DNA of 64,000 nucleotides from the NCBI RefSeq assembly GCF_004345855.1, contig NZ_SLXN01000003.1, forward strand, positions 186,001 through 250,000, in the 5' to 3' direction. A program made the translations under genes and the position numbers. This stretch comes from Sphingomonas sp. BK235. Lineage in GTDB: Bacteria > Pseudomonadota > Alphaproteobacteria > Sphingomonadales > Sphingomonadaceae. A model generated the notes under the pieces. It did no database searches, was not told the origin of the DNA, and saw nothing but the letters and a program-made list of their open reading frames with translations. Below are positions 28,134 through 35,222 of the stretch, piece by piece. Every line of letters starts with the position of its first letter. Position 1 is the first letter of the stretch.

Positions 28134-28547
28134 ATGCCGCCGCTCAACGGGGTGCTGGAGACGGCGCTCTACGTCGACGACAAATCGCGCTCGATCGCCT
28201 TCTTCCGCGACGTGATGGGGCTGGCGATCCTGCGCGACGAGGAGCGGCTGACCGCCTTCGACGCCGGCGGCGGCAGCGTGTTGCTGATCTTCGCCCGCGG
28301 TCAGTCGACCGCGGGTGAGGACATGCCGCAGGGCCATATCCCCGGCCATGACGGCGCGGGGCCGCTCCACGTGGCGTTCAAGGTCGCGGCCGCGGATTAT
28401 GCGGCCTGGCGCGCGCATCTGCGCGCGGCGGGTGTATGCGAGCTGAGCGAGATCCACTGGCCCGCCGGCGGGCACAGCGTCTATTTCAACGATCCCGACG
28501 GCCATGTGCTGGAACTGGCGACGCCGGGCCTGTGGCCCACTTATTAG
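28134..28547 (+). CDS. VOC-superfamily (glyoxalase/dioxygenase-fold) protein
   Basis: The protein has 137 residues and two beta-alpha-beta-beta-beta units. The first begins LETALYVDDKSRSIAFFRDVMGL. The second carries GPLHVAFKV, with a probable metal-ligand His, and the terminal FNDPDGHVLELATPGLW, with the Glu ligand. Members include glyoxalase I, dioxygenases and fosfomycin/antibiotic-modifying enzymes. The sequence alone does not fix the reaction. GAAGGAGA stands 6-8 bases before the ATG. Its last four bases overlap the end of the convergent isochorismatase-like gene. Confidence 0.85.
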   Translation: MPPLNGVLETALYVDDKSRSIAFFRDVMGLAILRDEERLTAFDAGGGSVLLIFARGQSTAGEDMPQGHIPGHDGAGPLHVAFKVAAADYAAWRAHLRAAGVCELSEIHWPAGGHSVYFNDPDGHVLELATPGLWPTY

Positions 28548-29128
28548 CGGGCGAGCCAGTCGGCGAGTGGCAGCGAGCTGCTCGGCGCGGTCTCGGCGCA
28601 CATGCTGTGGCGCATCAGCTCGAGCGCCCAGCGCTGATGTTCCTGCGCCTCGCTCGCCACCGTATCCTGCGGCACCCACAGGTCATAGTCGCGCATGTGC
28701 GCGTCCGCCGCGGTGAACAGCACGCAGATGTCGGCGGCGATCCCGGTGAGGATCAGCCGGCTGACGCCGAGCTGCGGCAGCAGCACCGGCAGGTTGGTCG
28801 CGTAGAAGCCGGAGAATTGCGGCTTGACGATAAAATAATCCTCGTCGCGCGGCGCGAGCAACGCGATCAGCGCGCCGCCGCGACTGGCCTCGTCGCGGCA
28901 ATGGTCGACGATCGCCGATCGTTCGGAGAGCCAGTGACCGAAATTGTCGTTGACGTAGATCACCGGCACGCCCGCCGCATCCGCGGCATCGCGCAACGCG
29001 CGGATGTGTCGCGCCGCCGCCTCCGCGGAGGCGGCGAGCAATTCGCCCCCGTCGAAGGCGAGATCGTTGATCATGTCGATGATGAGCAGCGCGGTGGCGC
29101 CCGGTGCGGGCGTGTCGCGATCAGCCAT
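28544..29128 (-). CDS. Isochorismatase-family cysteine hydrolase
   Basis: The protein has 194 residues. The catalytic triad of the family is visible: Asp in LLIIDMINDLAF, Lys in YFIVKPQFSGF, and Cys in GIAADICVLFTAADAHMRDY, which also holds the cis-peptide region. There is no signal peptide, so it is cytoplasmic. Relatives hydrolyse isochorismate, nicotinamide, N-carbamoyl amino acids or ureides. The triad does not separate these. The start overlaps the end of the upstream pseudo-receiver gene by 8 bases, indicating a two-gene operon. Confidence 0.85.
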   Translation of the reverse strand: MADRDTPAPGATALLIIDMINDLAFDGGELLAASAEAAARHIRALRDAADAAGVPVIYVNDNFGHWLSERSAIVDHCRDEASRGGALIALLAPRDEDYFIVKPQFSGFYATNLPVLLPQLGVSRLILTGIAADICVLFTAADAHMRDYDLWVPQDTVASEAQEHQRWALELMRHSMCAETAPSSSLPLADWLAR

Positions 29129-29549
29129 GCTGCTCGTGCCCTGCCGGCAACGGGGGCATCGGCGTGGCGAGCGGGACGGCGATGAGCTGGCGCACCGCCG
29201 CCACGACCTGATAGGCGGCGAAGGGCGCGAGGAGCATCGCGCGATCGCGCAGGAGCGGACTGGGCGCCATCCCCGCCTCGCCGATCAGCAGCAGCGGCAC
29301 GTCGGCCTCGTCCAACGCCTCGATCAGCGGCAGCGCGCTGCCGTCCTCCAGACGGAGATTGACGATCGCGGCGACCGGTTGATCACGCAGATTGCCGAGC
29401 AGCGCCTGCCCCTCCGCCACGCTGCGCACCGGGCCGAGCAGATGGATCCCCGCCTCGTGGAGCGCATGCCGGAGATATTCGACGCGGAACGGCTCGGCCT
29501 CGGCCATGAGGACCAGCGCGCGTGCGTGCGGGATAGCGGCGGGAAACAT
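29121..29549 (-). CDS. Degenerate response-regulator receiver domain protein
   Basis: From the ATG at 29549 the protein has 142 residues; a GTG at 29573 would add eight. The fold pattern is that of a single CheY-like receiver (ALVLMAEAEPFRVEYLRHAL, GPVRSVAEGQALL, VPLLLIGEAG). The key residues are changed: the phospho-acceptor Asp position is Asn (AAIVNLRLEDGSA), the acidic pair is incomplete (AEAEP), and the lysine before Pro-Phe is Ala (LAPFAAY). It should not be phosphorylated in the normal way and may act as a binding or scaffold module. It is coupled to the isochorismatase-like gene by an 8-base overlap. Confidence 0.7.
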   Translation of the reverse strand: MFPAAIPHARALVLMAEAEPFRVEYLRHALHEAGIHLLGPVRSVAEGQALLGNLRDQPVAAIVNLRLEDGSALPLIEALDEADVPLLLIGEAGMAPSPLLRDRAMLLAPFAAYQVVAAVRQLIAVPLATPMPPLPAGHEQHG

Positions 29550-29731
29550 AGCGGCAATGTGACACGGCACCACGACGATCGCGTTAATGTAGGATGGTAA
29601 CCCACCACTTTCTCATCGCGCGATGACCCGATCGCCAGCGGCGTCGCCAATAATCTGATAATTTGCTTTTCCAACTCGTCTGCCTGTGCCATCCCGCTGA
29701 CAAGACGCGCGAACGCGCCTGAGGGAGAGGA

Positions 29732-31708
29732 ATGATGAGCAAGCTGGCCCTGATCGTCGCGGCGCTGGCGGGGACGGCGGTGGTGCCGCTCGCGGCGGCG
29801 CAGACCGCCCCCGCCACGCCGGCCGGCACGATCTACACCAGCGATCTCGTCACGCGCTGGGGCCGCGCCGTCACGCCGGCCAATGCCTGGCGCAGCTACC
29901 CGCGCCCGCAGATGAAGCGGACCAAGTGGCTCAACCTCAACGGCCAGTGGGACTATGCGGTGCGCCCCAAGGCGGCGCCGCAGCCCGCGGAAATGGATGG
30001 CAAGATCCTCGTCCCCTTCGCGGTGGAATCGCGCCTCTCGGGCGTGGCGCGCTCGGTCACGCCCGACGATCGGCTGTGGTACAAGCGCAGCTTCGCGGTG
30101 CCCGCCGACTGGCAGGGGCAGAGCGTGCTGCTCCACTTCGGCGCGGTCGACTATGAGGCAAGCATCATGGTCAACGGCAGCCTGGTCGGCACGCACCGCG
30201 GCGGGTCGGACGCGTTCAGCCTCGACGTCACCGACTATCTGAAATCCGGCGACAACGAGCTGGTGGTGCAGGTCACCGACCCGACCTCCACTGGCGCGCA
30301 GCCGCGCGGCAAGCAGGTGCTCAAGCCCAACAGCATCTGGTACACGCCCGTCACCGGCATCTGGCAGACGGTGTGGCTCGAGCCCGTCCCCGCGCTCCAT
30401 GTCGAGGACATGAAGATCACGCCGGATATCGACCGCGGCACGCTCTCGGTCGACGTCGCGCTCAACCGCAGCGCGGCGGACGACGACGCGGTGCGGATCA
30501 CCGCCTCGCAGAAGGGCCGCACCGTCGCGACCACGCTGGTGCGCGGCAACCGCCCCGCCACGCTGGCGATCCCCGACGCGCATCTGTGGTCGCCCGACGA
30601 TCCCTTCCTCTACGATCTCAAGGTCGAGCTGGTGAAGGTGCGCAGCCCCTATACCGGGCCGGACAACAGCCCGCATCGCCAGCGCGGAGACTCGATCCTC
30701 ACCGCGCAGGAGGCGGCGCTGTATCGCACCCCCGCGGTGCAGGGCGGCGCGCGCGACACGGTCGACGGCTATTTCGCGATGCGCAAGAGCTCGATCGGCG
30801 CGGGCAAGGTGCCCGGCCAGCCGGTGATGATGCTCAACAACAAGCCGCTCTTCCAGAACGGCACGCTTGATCAAGGCTGGTGGCCCGACGGGCTGCTCAC
30901 CCCGCCGTCGGAGGAGGCGATCCGCTTCGAGATCGACTATCTCAAGTCTTCGGGCTTCAACATGTTGCGCAAGCACATCAAGGTCGAGCCGGCGCAATAT
31001 TACTATGAGGCCGATCGGCTGGGCATCCTGATCTGGCAGGACATGCCCTCGGGCGAGGAGGACGAGAGCCTCGACCAGTTCGTCCGCCCCTCGTCGCAGG
31101 GCGAGGCGCTGATGCCGCAGGAGACCACCAACGAATTCGAATATGAGCTCACGCGGATGATCAGCGACCTGCGCAACCATCCCTCGATCGTGACCTGGGT
31201 CGTCAACAACGAGGGCTGGGGGCAATATGCCTCGACGCGGCTCGCCAAGATGGTCCACGAGCTCGATCCCAGCCGGCTGGTCAACAAGGTATCGGGCTGG
31301 CTCGACACCGGTGATGCCGGCTCCGACCTGTACGACATCCACACCTATGAGGATGTGCCCAAGGCGCCGACGCATCAGACGCATCGCGCGATCGTGATCG
31401 GCGAGTTCGGCGGGATCGGCCTGCCGGTGCCGGGCCATCTCTGGTTCCCCGCGCGCAACAACTGGGGCTATCAGACCGCCAAGGACAAGGCCGACTATCA
31501 GGCGCGTTACCAGCGCAAGTACGACGAGGTGATCCGCCAGGCGCGCGAGCTGGGGCTGAGCGCGGCGGTCTATACCCAGACCACCGATGTCGAGGGCGAG
31601 ATCAACGGCCTGCTCACCTACGATCGCGCCGAGAGCAAGCTGCCGCCCGCCACCTTCGCGCGCATCCACGCGCCGCTCCACGCCGCCGAGCCGGGGGCGG
31701 GGAAATAG
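29732..31708 (+). CDS. Exported glycoside hydrolase family 2 enzyme
   Basis: The protein has 658 residues with a signal peptide (cleavage near PLAAAQTA). The modules are an N-terminal sugar-binding sandwich (WLNLNGQWDYAV, LWYKRSFAVPADWQG), an immunoglobulin-like domain, and a TIM barrel. The acid/base Glu is in WVVNNEGWGQY and the nucleophile Glu in IGEFGGIG. It is shorter than LacZ and closer in size to beta-glucuronidase and beta-mannosidase branches of GH2. Because the locus at 7273-15736 consumes glucuronate, a glucuronidase role is attractive but unproven. GAGGGAGAGG precedes the ATG; a second ATG follows directly at 29735. Confidence 0.88.
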   Translation: MMSKLALIVAALAGTAVVPLAAAQTAPATPAGTIYTSDLVTRWGRAVTPANAWRSYPRPQMKRTKWLNLNGQWDYAVRPKAAPQPAEMDGKILVPFAVESRLSGVARSVTPDDRLWYKRSFAVPADWQGQSVLLHFGAVDYEASIMVNGSLVGTHRGGSDAFSLDVTDYLKSGDNELVVQVTDPTSTGAQPRGKQVLKPNSIWYTPVTGIWQTVWLEPVPALHVEDMKITPDIDRGTLSVDVALNRSAADDDAVRITASQKGRTVATTLVRGNRPATLAIPDAHLWSPDDPFLYDLKVELVKVRSPYTGPDNSPHRQRGDSILTAQEAALYRTPAVQGGARDTVDGYFAMRKSSIGAGKVPGQPVMMLNNKPLFQNGTLDQGWWPDGLLTPPSEEAIRFEIDYLKSSGFNMLRKHIKVEPAQYYYEADRLGILIWQDMPSGEEDESLDQFVRPSSQGEALMPQETTNEFEYELTRMISDLRNHPSIVTWVVNNEGWGQYASTRLAKMVHELDPSRLVNKVSGWLDTGDAGSDLYDIHTYEDVPKAPTHQTHRAIVIGEFGGIGLPVPGHLWFPARNNWGYQTAKDKADYQARYQRKYDEVIRQARELGLSAAVYTQTTDVEGEINGLLTYDRAESKLPPATFARIHAPLHAAEPGAGK

Positions 31709-32034
31709 GCGAGGGCGGGATGGCGGCACATCGGGTCACCTCGACGCTTCGGTGGCGCCTGCGGCGTCGCCCAGGCTCTCCCCGTTATTCCGGCCTCCTC
31801 CCCGGTCATCCCGGCCTCCTCCCCCGTCATCCCGGACTTGTTCCGGGATCCACCCTGCCGCGCACTTTCAAGGCGTTGCTCTCGCGGAGCAGTGGATCCC
31901 GGAACAAGTCCGGGATGACGGGAGGTGAGGAGCGGTCCCGCAATTGCGCAGCGGAGTCCTTGAGGCGGAGACGCCCGCTCGCGTCGGCGCGACGCTCCCT
32001 GCTGTTAGATCCTCCCCCGCGAGGGCGCCTCTCG
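31709..32034. other. 326-base intergenic region with palindromic repeats
   Basis: The region holds the inverted repeat pair at 31825-31921, preceded by short degenerate partial copies (TCATCCCGGCCTCC-like at about 31785-31820). The genes on either side converge on it. No coding region is supported. Confidence 0.6.
31825..31921. repeat. Inverted pair of GTCATCCCGGACT...-type palindromic repeats
   Basis: Units at 31825-31853 and 31892-31921 are inverse copies, separated by a 38-base spacer. They match the pair at 6928-7024 almost base for base. The pair-to-pair distance is also the same (97 bases end to end in both), which argues that the doublet, not the single unit, is what was copied. Confidence 0.85.
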
Positions 32035-32301
32035 CTACCTGCGCGCCCCCTTGCGCAGCAGCGCGGTCCAGCGACGCCAGCCGGTCGGGCGGTGGAAGGT
32101 GTCGAGCCCGCGGTCGTCGAGCGCGCGGACCAGATCGCGCGTGAGCGAGCGCAGCTGGCGGTCGTTCACCACCAGGCTGACCCGCTCATAATCCTGCCGC
32201 CGTACGTCTTCCGCCGAGCGGGCCAGCTGCAGCGTCACCACGAAGCCGTGGCGCGTGCGGTCGCGCTTCCAGCCGACCAGGATCGCGGGCGCCTCGGTCA
32301 T
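32035..32301 (-). CDS. Small hypothetical protein (88 aa)
   Basis: The start is set at the ATG at 32301, preceded by GGTGGAG; the frame is open to 32382 but that part is low-complexity. The 88 residues are basic and soluble (ILVGWKRDRTRHGFVVTLQL, RVSLVVNDRQLRSLTRDL, GWRRWTALLRKG), with two beta-rich halves. No domain is recognised. It stands alone between the GH2 gene and the surface-protein cluster. Confidence 0.55.
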   Translation of the reverse strand: MTEAPAILVGWKRDRTRHGFVVTLQLARSAEDVRRQDYERVSLVVNDRQLRSLTRDLVRALDDRGLDTFHRPTGWRRWTALLRKGARR

Positions 32302-32556
32302 CACTCCACCCCCCGGTGACGTCGTGCGCGCGGCGTGACATCCGCGCCGCGCGATGCTGTGCGCGGCCTTGACGTAAAGCAAGAGCCGCTCGCCGCGCGT
32401 GCCGCACGCCTCCCCGTACTGGGCGGACTCTCCTTTTGGTTCCTCATACTTAGGTCGAAATCGCGGTTAGTGAAACGACGTCGCTAGGACCTGCTTAACC
32501 AGACCGACCGCTGATCGTCCTCGAACACTCGCATGGGGCGAGCGGCGGAGGGTTCG

Positions 32557-33483
32557 ATGGCGGCCGGGCTTCGGTGGTCTGCACGGATGGCGGTGATCGC
32601 GGCGACGATGGTGTCGCTCGCTGGCGCCGCGCGTGCGGGGACGCCGGCGGGGACGCAGATCGTCAACACCGCGCGCATGACGGTCGCCGGCGACACGCCG
32701 CGCGCGATCGACAGCAACACCGTCACCGTCGCGGTCGACGCGGTGGTCGACGTGGCGCTCGTCGCCGAGGTGGCGAGCGTGGCGCTGAACGCCGCGGCGA
32801 CGCTGCCCGTCGCCTTCACCGTCACCAATCGCGGCAACGCGCCCGCGACCTATGATCTGACCGCGGCGGTCGACGCGGCGGGCGCGACGGTCGGCGCGAT
32901 CGTCCCCGACGTCGATGGCGACGGCCGCTACGATCCCGCGATCGATCGCGGCGACGCCGCGGTGACGCTGGCGCCGGGGGCCAGCGCGCGCGTCTTCGTG
33001 CTGGTCGCGGGCGCTACCGTCGCCGGCACCGTCACCGCCACCGCGACCGCCCGCGCGGGGACCGGCGCGCCGGGCACGCTTCTCCCCGCCGCTGGCCCCG
33101 CGGGCAGCGACGCGGTGGTCGGCACCACCAGCGCGCGCGCCAGCGCCACCAGCCGCCTCGTCGCCGAGACCGCGGCGGCGCGGCTCGACAAGGCGCAGTC
33201 GGTCGTCGCGCCCGACGGCAGCACGCGCGCGATGGTCGGCTCGGTGGTGACCTACACGCTCGTCGCGCGCTTCGCGCGCGATTGCCCCGCGGTCGAGGTC
33301 AGCGACGCGGTGCCCGAGGGCACGCGCTTCGTCGCGGGCAGCATCACGCTCGACGACCAGCCCGTCAGCGACGCGACCGACGCCGATCCCGGCCGGCTCG
33401 ACGGCGCCGCGGTTCGCGTCGCGCTCGGCGACATGCCCGCGGGCGCGACCCGCACCATCCGCTTCAAGGCCATCATCCTGTGA
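32557..33483 (+). CDS. Secreted DUF11-like protein, first gene of the surface cluster
   Basis: The start is the ATG at 32557, preceded by GGAGG at 5 bases, giving 308 residues; an upstream ATG at 32533 lacks a ribosome site. A signal peptide ends near AARAGTP. The N-terminal module GTQIVNTARMTV...SNTVTVAVD is shared with two other proteins of the cluster. The middle holds a Ca-loop-like DVDGDGRYD and a LAPGASARVFVLV strand also seen in the protein at 33994. The C-terminus is a DUF11-type immunoglobulin-like domain (VSDAVPEGTRFVAGSITLDD). It has no membrane anchor or sorting signal. It is probably assembled at the cell surface with the large barrel protein encoded downstream. Confidence 0.75.
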   Translation: MAAGLRWSARMAVIAATMVSLAGAARAGTPAGTQIVNTARMTVAGDTPRAIDSNTVTVAVDAVVDVALVAEVASVALNAAATLPVAFTVTNRGNAPATYDLTAAVDAAGATVGAIVPDVDGDGRYDPAIDRGDAAVTLAPGASARVFVLVAGATVAGTVTATATARAGTGAPGTLLPAAGPAGSDAVVGTTSARASATSRLVAETAAARLDKAQSVVAPDGSTRAMVGSVVTYTLVARFARDCPAVEVSDAVPEGTRFVAGSITLDDQPVSDATDADPGRLDGAAVRVALGDMPAGATRTIRFKAIIL

Positions 33484-33491
33484 GGAAAGCT

Positions 33492-33956
33492 ATGATGATC
33501 CGTTCGCTCCTGCTGCTCGGCGCCGCGATCGCCGCGCCCGCCACCGCCGCCGGCCCGCTCGAGGTGAGCTCGAAGGTGCTCGTCGAGAGCAAGCAGCGCG
33601 CCGCCGACGGCACGACGCGCGTCGCGCTGGTTCCCGCGCGGCGCGCGGTGCCGGGCGACCGGGTCGTGTTCGTGCTGAGCTATCGCAACACCGGTGCGCA
33701 GCCGCTCAGCGATATCGTGTTCGACAATCCGGTGCCGCAGGGCGTCGCCTATCGCGCGCCGATGGCGGGGTCGCCCGCGCCCGACGTGTCGGTCGACGGG
33801 CGGCACTACGCCACGCTCGACCGGCTGACCGTCGCCGCGGCGGGGGGCACGCGCGCCGCCGCGGCGGATGACGTCACCCATGTGCGCTGGCGCCTCGCGC
33901 GGCCGCTCGCGCCGGGGGCGCGGGGCGAGTTCGCGTTCCAGGCCGCGCTCAAATGA
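33492..33956 (+). CDS. Secreted DUF11-like protein (154 aa)
   Basis: The ATG at 33492 follows GAGGA and lies 8 bases after the previous stop. The signal peptide is MMIRSLLLLGAAIAAPATAA. The mature part is a single DUF11-type domain (VPGDRVVFVLSYRNTGAQPLSD, FDNPVPQGVAYRAPM) of about 130 residues ending in a strand (EFAFQAALK). Unlike its neighbours it lacks the N-terminal NTA module. It is likely cotranscribed with the genes at 32557 and 33994 and may be a minor component or adaptor of the same assembly. Confidence 0.7.
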   Translation: MMIRSLLLLGAAIAAPATAAGPLEVSSKVLVESKQRAADGTTRVALVPARRAVPGDRVVFVLSYRNTGAQPLSDIVFDNPVPQGVAYRAPMAGSPAPDVSVDGRHYATLDRLTVAAAGGTRAAAADDVTHVRWRLARPLAPGARGEFAFQAALK

Positions 33957-33993
33957 TCTCCCACCACCACGTTCGTAACAGGAAGGACAAGAC

Positions 33994-35130
33994 ATGTTCG
34001 TGAGACGGGCCATCGCCGTGCTGCTGGCCGGCACAGCCGGCGTCGGCATCGCCGGCGCGGCGCACGCGCAGACCTCGGCGGCGCAGCTGACCACCGCGGG
34101 CACGCGCATCGACAACACCGCGTCGGTGACCTATTCGGTCAACGGCACCAACCAGTCGACCACCTCGACGACCGCGTCGTTCGTGGTCGACAAGAAGGTG
34201 AACTTCACCGTCGTCACCGCGCAGACCGGGCCGACCGCGGTCAATCTCAACGACCAGAACGCGGTCACCACCTTCCGCGTCACCAACCTGACCAATGACG
34301 TGCAGGACTTCCTGCTCGATCCCGATCAGCAGAACATCTCGCTCGGCCTGTTCCCGGGGAGCGACAATTTCGACCTGACGAGCCTGCGCGCCTACGTCGA
34401 TTCGAACGGCAACGGCCGCTACGACGCCGGCGTCGATACCCAGACCTATATCGACGAGCTGGCCCCCGACGCGTCGGTCACCGTCTTCATCGTCGGCAAC
34501 GTGCCCAATCAGGCGGGTGCGCAATATGCCTATGACTCGCTCCACGTGATCGCGGCGGCGGGCGGCCAGGCGGGGACGCAGGGGTCGATCCTGCTCGCCA
34601 CCGACCTCAACCTGATCGGCGCCGACAACACGGTCGACATCGTCTTCGCCGACGACGACAGCGACGGTGCGCTGCTCGGCGACATCGCGCGCAACGGCCA
34701 GGGCCGCGCTTACTCGGGCTATCACGTCGCGGTGAACAACGTCGCGCTGACGGTCGCCAAGTCGGCGCGCGTGCTGGCCGACGGGCTGGGCTCCGCCATC
34801 CCCAAGGCGATCCCCGGCGCGACCGTGGAATATTGCCTGCGCGTCAACAATGCGACGCTGACCGCGGGCGCGAGCGGCGTGTCGCTGAGCGACAACATCC
34901 CGGCGCACACCACCTATGTGCCCGGCTCGATCTCGATCGGTACCCCCGGCGCGCTCGGCATCGCCTGCGTCGTCAACGGATCGACCGAGGATGACGACGC
35001 CGACGACGCCACCGAGACCGACGGCCTCACCGCCTCGTTCGACGGAGTCGCCAAGAAGGTGATCGCCAATGTCGGCGACGTCAGCGGGGGTGGCTCGGTC
35101 GCCGCCTCGTTCAAGGTGACGATCGACTAG
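33994..35130 (+). CDS. Secreted DUF11-like surface protein (378 aa)
   Basis: AGGAAGG precedes the ATG. The signal peptide ends AHAQTSA. The N-terminal module GTRIDNTASVTYSVNG...ASFVVD matches those at 32557 and 35223. Residues about 130-165 hold DSNGNGRYDAGVDTQ and a strand (DASVTVFIVGNVP) that is paralogous to the middle of the first protein. An acidic stretch (FADDDSDGALLGD) may bind calcium. The C-terminal DUF11 domain contains VEYCLRVNN and LSDNIPAHTTYVPGSI. It is Asn/Thr-rich and less arginine-rich than cytoplasmic neighbours, typical of an exposed protein. It could be the main structural subunit; that is inference. Confidence 0.75.
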   Translation: MFVRRAIAVLLAGTAGVGIAGAAHAQTSAAQLTTAGTRIDNTASVTYSVNGTNQSTTSTTASFVVDKKVNFTVVTAQTGPTAVNLNDQNAVTTFRVTNLTNDVQDFLLDPDQQNISLGLFPGSDNFDLTSLRAYVDSNGNGRYDAGVDTQTYIDELAPDASVTVFIVGNVPNQAGAQYAYDSLHVIAAAGGQAGTQGSILLATDLNLIGADNTVDIVFADDDSDGALLGDIARNGQGRAYSGYHVAVNNVALTVAKSARVLADGLGSAIPKAIPGATVEYCLRVNNATLTAGASGVSLSDNIPAHTTYVPGSISIGTPGALGIACVVNGSTEDDDADDATETDGLTASFDGVAKKVIANVGDVSGGGSVAASFKVTID

Positions 35131-35222
35131 GCCGGGATCCTCCTGCCCCCATCACCGGCGCGCCGAGCGCGCCGGCCCCGCTCACCCCCCGGCGCGTCCC
35201 GCGCGCCGGGCAGGGACCCTGC

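Noticed and set aside
29595..29607. TGGTAACCCACCA before the second GH2 gene, as a further GntR operator
   Set aside because: The half-sites match but the spacing is two bases longer than in the other sites, so the regulator would be out of register. Not listed as a feature.
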